Part shown: positions 1 to 5,157 of the stretch, in pieces
Numbering within the stretch: position 1 is the first letter of the stretch
Layout of the letters: each line of letters begins with the position of its first letter
From: Bacillota bacterium
GTDB taxonomy: Bacteria > Bacillota > Limnochordia > Darwinibacteriales > Darwinibacteriaceae
Reading direction: 5' to 3'
DNA: 5,157 nucleotides
Assembly (NCBI GenBank): GCA_012799115.1
Contig: JAAZLY010000211.1
Location: forward strand, 1 to 5,157
Made by a program: the position numbers and the translations under genes
The notes under the pieces: model-generated
Told to the model about the DNA's origin: nothing
What the model saw: the letters and a program-made list of their open reading frames with translations, nothing else
The model's database searches: none

Positions 1-1146
1 CTGGGCGGTACCTGTCTTCCCCCCGTAATCCAAGGACATATCAAGGTTGTTCCGGGCTGTACCCTCCTGAGCAGCTAATACCATCGCGGCCTGAATATCC
101 TGTGCCAGCGATGCTTCCCAGACCCTAGCGATGCTCTGGGGACGCGCGATCTGCCGCATCCGCAGACCTCCTCGCGCCTCTTGAACGACATAGGGCTTCA
201 TCATCACTCCATTGTTAGCAATGGTGGCAACCAGGAGGGCCATCTGCAAAGGTGTAACCAAGAGTTCCCCTTGTCCGATTCCTAGTTGGGCGGCATCGTA
301 ATCAGAAGCAATCTTCAAAGGACAATGCCCCCCTTGATTATGAAGCTCAAAGGGAACGACTTCCCCCAAACCAAAACTCTTATACTCTTCCAGGAGCCGA
401 TCTCCGAGGGAAATCGCCAACTGGGCGAAGACTACATTTGAAGAAAGGGCAAAGGCCCGATCTGTGGTGATGCGGCCATGGGCTTTGCTGCCTGAATTAT
501 GGATGATTCGATTTTGCAGAAGAAGGGATCCCTGATCCTCCCACAGGGCTGAAGGCTGCGTTATCCCCTGGGCTAGAGCAGCTCCATAAACAACCGATTT
601 TATCGTCGAGCCTGGCGGGTAGAGACCATGGGTCACTCTGTTCAAGAAAGGACTTCGTTCATCACCTAGATAATCTGACCAATTGGCATCCAACAAGTTG
701 CCATCAACAGCCGGCGAGGACACCAGTGCCAAAATCTCGCCCGTATCTGGCTTCATGGCCACAACCGCACCGACTCGGTTACCTAATGCCTCCGTTGCAG
801 CACTCTGCAACGCAAGATCCAGGGTAGTAATGAGGCTGCGTCCGCGACTTAAGTCCTCGTGGTAAAGGCGTTCTAGACCAATCATTCCGTAACGCGGATG
901 GAAGTAACCGACAACATGGCTCAGGTTTGCCTCGGCGTAACTGCGGGCATAGGTTTCACCCTCCGAGTGTGACGTGGCCAAGGGCAGTCCCTTGCGGTCA
1001 TAAATCACGCCGCGGTCTTCCTCAAACATTTGGTAGTACCGGGGATTCGCCGGATGAGTCTTTAGATCTGCGAAGGCTTGCCAATAAGTCAGACTAACAA
1101 AGATAACACCGTATAGAATCGCAATGGCCAAAAAGGACTTACGCAT
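1..1146 (-). CDS. pbpA: Class B penicillin-binding protein, PbpA-like transpeptidase (3' end outside window)
   Basis: A D,D-transpeptidase that cross-links peptidoglycan peptides on the outer face of the membrane; the target family of beta-lactams. I translated 382 residues; the gene continues past the left edge. Seen: one N-terminal membrane anchor (about residues 4-22), the class B signature RGVIYDRKG at 45-53, a GLE motif near 90-92 with TTLD at 107-110, then the transpeptidase domain with all three active-site motifs: S180-T-I-K183 (nucleophile Ser180), S235-S-N237, and K377-T-G379 at the very edge. The pedestal before the catalytic domain is short, as in PbpA-type rather than large FtsI-type proteins. 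The ATG lies inside the end of the upstream ftsW/rodA gene (8-base overlap, GACGATGCGTAA), so translation is probably coupled to its SEDS partner. No transglycosylase domain is present, as expected for class B. Whether C-terminal PASTA domains exist cannot be seen. Family assignment is firm; the choice among pbpA, ftsI and spoVD names is inferred from context. Confidence 0.95.
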   Translation of the reverse strand, partial: MRKSFLAIAILYGVIFVSLTYWQAFADLKTHPANPRYYQMFEEDRGVIYDRKGLPLATSHSEGETYARSYAEANLSHVVGYFHPRYGMIGLERLYHEDLSRGRSLITTLDLALQSAATEALGNRVGAVVAMKPDTGEILALVSSPAVDGNLLDANWSDYLGDERSPFLNRVTHGLYPPGSTIKSVVYGAALAQGITQPSALWEDQGSLLLQNRIIHNSGSKAHGRITTDRAFALSSNVVFAQLAISLGDRLLEEYKSFGLGEVVPFELHNQGGHCPLKIASDYDAAQLGIGQGELLVTPLQMALLVATIANNGVMMKPYVVQEARGGLRMRQIARPQSIARVWEASLAQDIQAAMVLAAQEGTARNNLDMSLDYGGKTGTAQ

Positions 1147-2317
1147 CGTCCTGTGCACCCCTCTTTCCCCCAAGACCAACAAGTATGCCGAGCATGGTCA
1201 TTTGGGCAACCAAAGAGGTTGAGCCATAGCTTACAAAGGGCAGGGTCATACCTGTAAAGGGCACCAGGCGCAAAATGCCTCCAACAACCAAGAATACCTG
1301 GCCGTGTAATAAGAGAGTCAGGCCTAGACCAGCCATCTGTTTGGTTGAATCCGTTACAAAACGCAATTGACGAAAAGCCCAGAAAGCCAAACTCAAATAG
1401 AGAAGGAGTAGCGAAAAGGTTCCAAAAAGACCGAGTTCTTCCCCCATGACTGCGAACAAGTAGTCAGTATGTACATTGGGAATCACCTGGACATACCCGC
1501 CGCCCAGTCCCTGCCCCACCAGACCCCCGCTCTGCAGAGCAAAGAGTCCTTGTAGTACTTGATACCCCTTACTGTCAAGGTAATCCCAGGGTGCAAGCCA
1601 AGCGAGCACTCGACTACGCAAGTGGGGAAACCAGAGGTAGGAACCGCCAAAGGCCAGCAGAGTGACGACGCCGTAACCTAGCAGTTTCTGCCAACGGAAT
1701 CTAGCATAAAGGGACATCCAACAAAAGACGAAAAAGACCAACAGGGCCGGCCCCAAATCTCTTTGCCAGGCGAGAAGCAGGAAGGACGCTCCTAATACGA
1801 ATCCTAGTTCCCAGACAGGCCGCCCTTCGTTAAAGTACTGGGCAAGGTAGAGAATGAGGAAGATGCGAGCTAGTTCGACGGGTTGGAAACGAAAACCCAA
1901 AATAGTAAGCCAGGCCCGGGCTCCTCCCACGGACGTGCCCAAAAAAGCAGTAACCGCCAGTAATGCCAGGGCCGCCCCAGCCCAAAATAAAGGATAACGG
2001 GGTTTTCTTGTACCCAGCCAGATCCCAAGGAGATACCCTAGACCGCCCACTAGAGCGCCAACGGTCTGGGCTGTGGCCCAAGTGGGATTAAGGCGGGTCA
2101 GAAAAACCCAACCAAGTAAGACTAGAATAGCTACAAAGGGAATTGCCCCTGGATCAAAGGACAGGATCTTTGTGAGAAAAAACAAAACCATGAACATAAC
2201 CCACAGTACGAGGGGCTGCCACCACCAGATCTTGCCTTGCAGCAAGAACAACCACAAAACTAGGAAGGAAAGCCAGCCCGTAAACTCTAACCAAGTACGA
2301 TAGGGGGTTCTGATCAC
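1139..2317 (-). CDS. FtsW/RodA/SpoVE-family SEDS peptidoglycan glycosyltransferase
   Basis: A polytopic membrane protein that polymerises lipid II into glycan strands together with a class B PBP, here the next gene. With the GTG start at 2317 it has 392 residues, normal for the family, with roughly ten hydrophobic segments. Seen: GGARAWL at 131-137 followed by GFRFQPVELAR (141-151), QRDLGPALL at 185-193, the extracellular signature P280-N-V-H-T-D285 with D285 as the likely catalytic aspartate, GEELG at 292-296, and LPFVSYG at 359-365. Start choice: an ATG exists at 2350, but it would overlap the phosphatase gene by 17 bases and adds a non-family stretch. The GTG at 2317 has a very strong GGAGGAGGAG site just upstream that begins right after the phosphatase stop. 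Oddities: Q-R-D-L-G where Q-P-D-L-G is usual, and SYGSTSL where SYGGSSL is usual. RodA-like or FtsW-like function cannot be decided from sequence; the actinobacterial-style neighbourhood suggests a RodA/PbpA-type pair. Confidence 0.95.
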   Translation of the reverse strand: MIRTPYRTWLEFTGWLSFLVLWLFLLQGKIWWWQPLVLWVMFMVLFFLTKILSFDPGAIPFVAILVLLGWVFLTRLNPTWATAQTVGALVGGLGYLLGIWLGTRKPRYPLFWAGAALALLAVTAFLGTSVGGARAWLTILGFRFQPVELARIFLILYLAQYFNEGRPVWELGFVLGASFLLLAWQRDLGPALLVFFVFCWMSLYARFRWQKLLGYGVVTLLAFGGSYLWFPHLRSRVLAWLAPWDYLDSKGYQVLQGLFALQSGGLVGQGLGGGYVQVIPNVHTDYLFAVMGEELGLFGTFSLLLLYLSLAFWAFRQLRFVTDSTKQMAGLGLTLLLHGQVFLVVGGILRLVPFTGMTLPFVSYGSTSLVAQMTMLGILVGLGGKRGAQDDA

Positions 2318-2320
2318 GGA

Positions 2321-2332
2321 ATCTCCTCCTCC
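2321..2332 (-). promoter_or_regulatory. Strong ribosome binding site deciding the SEDS gene start
   Basis: The minus strand reads GGAGGAGGAGAT here, a triple GGA repeat that begins one base after the phosphatase TAG stop. It lies 5-8 bases before the GTG at 2317 and is the reason for preferring that start over the ATG at 2350, which falls inside the phosphatase gene. Confidence 0.8.
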
Positions 2333-2333
2333 G

Positions 2334-3044
2334 CTACACCTTGGCCACAATCACCGTAACATTATCCACTCCACCGAGTTCATTGGCTAAATCCACCAAA
2401 TCCTGGGCCAGATTGGAGGATTGGAAATCGCCTTGCAGGGTTTTTGCGATCAGAGCATCATCCACTAGATCGGTGAGTCCATCTGTACACAACAGGATCA
2501 GCGTACCTGGCTCCAGATCCTTGCGAACAATCTCCACTTCAATCTCGGATGAACCTAGAACCTGGGTTAGGACATGTTTCTTCGGATGTATACGAGCTTC
2601 GGTAGCGGTAATTGTCCCCGAACGCAGAAGCTCTCCCACCACAGAGTGATCGCTAGTTAGTTGCGTTAGCACCCCTTGGGAGAAGATATAGCAGCGGCTA
2701 TCGCCCACGTGACCCAATGTCAGGGTGGTGCGCCCCTCTGGGTCAGGTTCGGAAACCCAGGCAAGGGTGATCGTACTACCCATCCCCCGGTACTCTTCAT
2801 GGGCTTCTGCAGCCTCTAGGATAGCTCTTTGCGCCTGATGAATGGCTGCGCGGATTTCTATTTCCGGTTCCGATCCGCTAAAGGGGTAGTCCTCAATAGC
2901 CTGCGCAGCTAGACTAGAAGCGACTTCGCCGGCCACATGTCCTCCCATACCATCACAAACAACGAGGCACGAAGGGGTTACCCAAAGAGCATCTTCGTTA
3001 TTCTCCCGTACTTGTCCTACATCGGTTGCGGTCTTAACATCCAC
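2334..3044 (-). CDS. prpC: PP2C-family protein Ser/Thr phosphatase (PrpC/PstP/Stp type)
   Basis: A metal-dependent (Mn/Mg) phosphatase that removes phosphate from Ser/Thr residues and normally opposes a PASTA-type kinase controlling cell-wall growth. The chosen GTG start gives 236 residues, close to the usual bacterial size of about 240-250. Seen in order: GQVRENNED (10-18), CDGMGGHVAGE (30-40) with metal ligand D31, GMGST (87-91), GHVGDSR (111-117), SDHSV (131-135), CTDGLTD (186-192) with D188, and GGVDNVT (224-230) with D227. All core metal-binding aspartates are present, so the enzyme should be active. There is no membrane segment, as in PrpC/Stp and unlike mycobacterial PstP. A longer reading frame runs up to 3113, but those 23 extra residues overlap a small ORF in another frame and resemble no family sequence. 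The GTG at 3044 has AGGGG 8 bases upstream and places the protein start just before the conserved region. The partner kinase is expected beyond the left edge. Confidence 0.95.
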   Translation of the reverse strand: MDVKTATDVGQVRENNEDALWVTPSCLVVCDGMGGHVAGEVASSLAAQAIEDYPFSGSEPEIEIRAAIHQAQRAILEAAEAHEEYRGMGSTITLAWVSEPDPEGRTTLTLGHVGDSRCYIFSQGVLTQLTSDHSVVGELLRSGTITATEARIHPKKHVLTQVLGSSEIEVEIVRKDLEPGTLILLCTDGLTDLVDDALIAKTLQGDFQSSNLAQDLVDLANELGGVDNVTVIVAKV

Positions 3045-3052
3045 AGCAAACA

Positions 3053-3057
3053 CCCCT
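3053..3057 (-). promoter_or_regulatory. Ribosome binding site deciding the phosphatase start
   Basis: AGGGG on the minus strand, 8 bases before the GTG at 3044. It overlaps the TAG stop of the 32-codon ORF upstream (TAGGGG). This supports both the shorter phosphatase start and coupled translation from the small ORF. Confidence 0.7.
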
Positions 3058-3154
3058 ATTTTAGCTCTTCGAGCATTGCTTTGACAAACTGCAGCACAAT
3101 TCTCACTAGCCAAATGACGACAATTGCCCTTACGAGCCAGTGAATGACGGCCAT
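3056..3154 (-). CDS. Small membrane protein, 32 aa, unknown function
   Basis: Not a family I recognise. The ORF runs ATG to TAG and encodes 32 residues: it starts MAVIHWLVRAIVVIWL and ends FVKAMLEELK. Residues 3-24 are almost entirely hydrophobic (V, I, L, W, A, F) with two arginines at 9 and 18, followed by a short charged tail. This fits a single-pass membrane or membrane-surface helix. Evidence that it is a real gene: GAGGAGAG lies immediately upstream with AGGAG 8 bases before the ATG, the start comes 2 bases after the FHA gene stop, and its own stop overlaps the phosphatase Shine-Dalgarno site. It therefore fills exactly the otherwise unexplained gap between the two genes. Neither neighbour has a membrane segment of its own, so a role as a membrane tether or small regulator of the FHA protein or phosphatase is a possible inference, not shown. 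The alternative is a leader ORF that only couples translation. Confidence 0.65.
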   Translation of the reverse strand: MAVIHWLVRAIVVIWLVRIVLQFVKAMLEELK

Positions 3155-3156
3155 CG

Positions 3157-3576
3157 TTATCTCTCCTCGTAGACTAACACAGTCTGCCCAATCTGGATTC
3201 GATCACCAGACTTCAGAAGCGCACTCCGCACTGGTTCTCCATTCACGAGGGTACCATTCTTACTGGAATTGTCCCTCAACAGCCACCGTTTTCCCACTAG
3301 ACTGAAGCTGGCATGGACACGGCTTGTGCCGGGATCCGTCAGCTTCAAGTGACAGCTCCCACCCCTACCCACCAGGAACCCTGGCTGTAAGGGGATCTCT
3401 TTGGAATCCGTAATCAGGTAGCTCTCTATCGGTGGCTCAGGCTCGCCCACTCTTACTATCTGATAACGCCTCGTAGGAGCGTCCTGGGTACCCTGTCTAA
3501 CTTCTGCCTTCTTTGATGGTTTCCCTTTAAAATCACCGATTCTTGTCTCCAGCCAAGCTTTCAACCTCTCGATCAA
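3157..3576 (-). CDS. FHA-domain phosphothreonine-binding protein (FhaB-like)
   Basis: A small cytoplasmic adaptor predicted to bind phosphothreonine peptides made by a Ser/Thr kinase. With the TTG start it has 139 residues. Seen: an N-terminal amphipathic helix (MIERLKAWLETRI), a lysine-rich linker to about residue 35, then one C-terminal FHA domain (about 52-136) with its hallmark residues: G70-R71, T-S85-R86-V-H88, and N103-SSK-N107-G-T-LVNG. R71, S85 and N107 occupy the usual phosphothreonine-contacting positions. Start choice: an in-frame GTG at 3618 would overlap rlmN by 37 bases and has only a weak site. The TTG at 3576 has AGGAG 8 bases upstream, sitting on the rlmN stop. Gene order matches actinobacterial fhaB, whose product controls cell-wall enzymes, but the transmembrane segment of that protein is absent here. 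The FHA identity is certain; the FhaB-like role is inferred from context. Confidence 0.92.
   Translation of the reverse strand: MIERLKAWLETRIGDFKGKPSKKAEVRQGTQDAPTRRYQIVRVGEPEPPIESYLITDSKEIPLQPGFLVGRGGSCHLKLTDPGTSRVHASFSLVGKRWLLRDNSSKNGTLVNGEPVRSALLKSGDRIQIGQTVLVYEER
3161..3168 (-). promoter_or_regulatory. Ribosome binding site of the 32-codon membrane ORF
   Basis: GAGGAGAG on the minus strand, inside the last codons of the FHA gene, with AGGAG spaced 8 bases before the ATG at 3154. In the FHA frame the same bases encode Glu-Glu-Arg at the C-terminus. It is one of the better sites in the operon and is the main support for the small ORF, since no other start lies at a suitable distance downstream. 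Confidence 0.65.
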
Positions 3577-3581
3577 ATCTT

Positions 3582-4610
3582 TCACTCCTGTAAGTGTGTT
3601 TGACGCAATTGACCGCACGCGGCCTCGATATCCGTGCCCCGTTCCTTGCGAATCGAGACGGGAATCTGCCCTGCCTCCAACACCTTGGCGAACTCAGCAA
3701 CACTCCTAGGAGACGGCCGCTCTACTTCACCAACGGGATTAATGGGAATCAAGTTCACATGGCAGAGTCTCCCCCTAAGTAGGTCTCTCAGGGCTTGGGC
3801 TTCTCCTTGGTGGTCATTAAAACCGCGAATTAGGGCATACTCATATGAGATGCGGCGTCCTGTCTTCTCGGTGTACTCATCACATGCCGCCATTAACTCT
3901 GAAATAGGATAACGCCGATTGACTGGCATCACTTCTGAACGTTTGGCATCGTCCACGGCGTGGAGAGAGATAGCCAAGTTGACTTGAATCTCTTCTTCGG
4001 CCAAGGCCCGAATTTGGGGAACCAGACCACATGTGGAGATAGTCAGTCTCCGGGCCCCTAGGTTCAAACCCTTGGGGTGGTTAAGAAGTTGTAGACTACC
4101 CATGACAGCCTCATAGTTTGCCAGAGGTTCCCCCATACCCATGTAGACGATGTTAGAGATACTCTTTCCTAGTGTCTTCAGACGGCTCTCTACCCAAAGC
4201 ACCTGAGCCACAATCTCCGCCGCTGTCAAATTGCGCGTGTAGCCGCTTCGACCAGTTGCACAGAAGGAACAACCCATGGCACAGCCCACCTGCGTGGAGA
4301 TGCAAAGTGTTTGCCTTGGCTCATCAGGAATAAGAACAGATTCGATGGAGGTTCCGTCTCCCAGAGAAAAGAGATACTTTTCAGTTCCGTCCTTCGATAC
4401 TCGGCAATCAACCAGTTCCAAGGGCCAGACAGAGCCGAATTCATCTTGGAGCTGAGTAATGACCTCCCTTGGCAAGTTTGTCATCTTAGAGAAATCGTCT
4501 ATCGCATGGCGATGGAGCCAAGAGAAGATCTGTTCCGCCCTGAAGGATGCAATTTGCCGTTCCTTCAACCAGTTTTCTATTTCTTCGGGGAAAAGTCCCA
4601 CGATATGCAA
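3582..4610 (-). CDS. rlmN: Dual-specificity 23S rRNA (A2503) / tRNA (A37) C2-methyltransferase RlmN
   Basis: A radical-SAM methyltransferase that methylates C2 of adenosine 2503 in 23S rRNA and, in characterised homologues, adenosine 37 of some tRNAs. It has 342 residues, the normal length. Seen: an N-terminal accessory domain (about 1-95, with FRAEQIFSWLH at 23-33 and MTNLP at 43-47), the radical-SAM cluster motif C110-AMG-C114-SF-C117 that binds the 4Fe-4S cluster, the SAM-binding GMGEP at 158-162, and C332 in AACGQL near the C-terminus as the methyl-carrying cysteine. The start is TTG at 4610 with GGAGG 7 bases upstream (4618-4622). It appears to be the first gene of the operon. Linkage of rlmN to a PP2C gene is common in Bacillota. 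The related resistance enzyme Cfr is an alternative, but the sequence and housekeeping context favour RlmN. Confidence 0.97.
   Translation of the reverse strand: MHIVGLFPEEIENWLKERQIASFRAEQIFSWLHRHAIDDFSKMTNLPREVITQLQDEFGSVWPLELVDCRVSKDGTEKYLFSLGDGTSIESVLIPDEPRQTLCISTQVGCAMGCSFCATGRSGYTRNLTAAEIVAQVLWVESRLKTLGKSISNIVYMGMGEPLANYEAVMGSLQLLNHPKGLNLGARRLTISTCGLVPQIRALAEEEIQVNLAISLHAVDDAKRSEVMPVNRRYPISELMAACDEYTEKTGRRISYEYALIRGFNDHQGEAQALRDLLRGRLCHVNLIPINPVGEVERPSPRSVAEFAKVLEAGQIPVSIRKERGTDIEAACGQLRQTHLQE
3585..3589 (-). promoter_or_regulatory. Ribosome binding site deciding the FHA gene start
   Basis: AGGAG on the minus strand, 8 bases before the TTG at 3576. It is formed by the last codons of rlmN just before the TGA stop (CAGGAGTGA). 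It favours the TTG over the GTG at 3618 and implies translation re-initiation after rlmN. Confidence 0.6.
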
Positions 4611-4617
4611 AGTTAAA

Positions 4618-4622
4618 CCTCC
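4618..4622 (-). promoter_or_regulatory. Ribosome binding site of rlmN (TTG start)
   Basis: GGAGG on the minus strand, 7 bases before the TTG at 4610. No ATG or GTG lies at a suitable distance, so this site fixes the unusual TTG start. The gap between this start and the divergent ATG at 4641 is only 30 bases, so the operon promoter must lie inside the divergent ORF. I could not pick out a convincing -35/-10 pair there. Confidence 0.75.
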
Positions 4623-4640
4623 ATTTCAAGGGGTGAGATT

Positions 4641-5025
<385 letters not shown>

Positions 5026-5032
5026 CAAGTAA

Positions 5033-5062
5033 AGTATAAACCTGCAAGCGGGCTTTTGTCAA
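5033..5062 (-). promoter_or_regulatory. Sigma-A-type promoter of tRNA-Pro
   Basis: On the minus strand a perfect -35 TTGACA (5062-5057), an 18-base spacer and a near-consensus -10 TATACT (5038-5033). The -10 ends only 7 bases before the first tRNA base at 5025, so transcription should begin at or within a base or two of the mature 5' end. Confidence 0.85.
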
Positions 5063-5071
5063 TGTAAACCG

Positions 5072-5117
5072 GATCACAAAAGCATCTTCAGCCTAGACGG
5101 AAGATGCTTTTCTGATC
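5072..5117 (-). terminator. Strong intrinsic terminator, possibly bidirectional, of the gene entering from the right
   Basis: A perfect 12-bp inverted repeat AAAAGCATCTTC / GAAGATGCTTTT (5078-5089 and 5100-5111) around a 10-base loop, extended by outer arms GATCA/TGATC after one C-C mismatch. The arms supply a T-run in both directions. It directly follows a minus-strand stop codon (5116-5118), and on its left lies the tRNA promoter, so it separates the two transcription units. No plus-strand gene clearly needs it. Confidence 0.8.
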
Positions 5118-5157
5118 AAGTAGCCTGACCTTCTTCTGCGATTTTAGCAATGATCAA
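5116..5157 (-). CDS. C-terminal end of an unidentified protein gene (5' part outside window)
   Basis: Thirteen codons ending LIIAKIAEEGQAT and a TGA stop, entering from the right edge on the minus strand. The stop overlaps the outer arm of a strong intrinsic terminator, the arrangement expected at the end of an operon, which is the reason for calling it a gene end. The fragment is too short to name a family. Confidence 0.45.
   Translation of the reverse strand: MIIAKIAEEGQAT

Noticed and set aside
683..865. Plus-strand ORF of 60 codons within the PBP region
   Set aside because: It is antisense to the conserved transpeptidase coding sequence, with no ribosome site or family resemblance; a shadow frame.
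1830..2303. Short ORFs on both strands within the SEDS gene
   Set aside because: They overlap well-conserved membrane-protein coding sequence in other frames and have no independent support.
3045..3113. N-terminal extension of the phosphatase to an upstream start
   Set aside because: The extra residues match no PP2C family sequence, overlap the small membrane ORF in another frame, and the GTG at 3044 has a well-placed AGGGG.
3594..3912. Plus-strand ORFs of 62 and 92 codons opposite rlmN
   Set aside because: They lie antisense to conserved radical-SAM coding sequence with no ribosome site; shadow frames.

Overview
The window appears to come from a bacterium of the Gram-positive lineage, most likely Bacillota (Firmicutes), possibly a deep clostridial or Limnochordia-type branch. 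Reasons: strong AGGAG/GGAGG Shine-Dalgarno sites before almost every gene, frequent TTG and GTG starts, a CCA-encoding tRNA, and linkage of rlmN to a PP2C phosphatase gene as in Bacillota. Base composition looks close to balanced. The organism cannot be named from the sequence alone.

Positions 4610 down to 1 hold one tightly packed minus-strand operon. In transcription order it reads: rlmN (rRNA/tRNA adenine C2 methyltransferase), a small FHA-domain protein, a 32-residue predicted membrane microprotein, a PP2C-type Ser/Thr phosphatase, an FtsW/RodA-type SEDS glycosyltransferase, and a class B penicillin-binding protein that runs off the left edge just after its KTG motif. Gene junctions range from an 8-base overlap to 16 bases of spacing, and most Shine-Dalgarno sites lie in or next to the preceding stop codon, so translational coupling is likely. 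The order FHA - phosphatase - SEDS - bPBP matches the actinobacterial fhaB-pstP-rodA-pbpA block that precedes the PASTA kinase genes. The expected but unseen next gene, left of position 1, is therefore a PASTA-type Ser/Thr kinase. The inferred logic is that kinase and phosphatase set the phosphorylation state of targets, the FHA protein reads phosphothreonine, and the SEDS-bPBP pair polymerises and cross-links septal or side-wall peptidoglycan.

Divergent from rlmN, with only 30 bases between the start codons, a plus-strand ORF (4641-4970) encodes what looks like the isolated N-terminal core-binding (SAM-like) domain of a tyrosine recombinase. Its last codons run through the terminator and 3' end of a convergent tRNA-Pro(CGG) gene (4949-5025, minus). 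The tRNA has its own near-consensus promoter placed so close that almost no 5' leader is expected. To its right are a perfect 12-bp hairpin terminator and the last 13 codons of a further minus-strand gene.

The main points for a second look are the previously unlisted microprotein gene between the FHA and phosphatase genes, and the catalytic-domain-less recombinase ORF abutting a tRNA 3' end.
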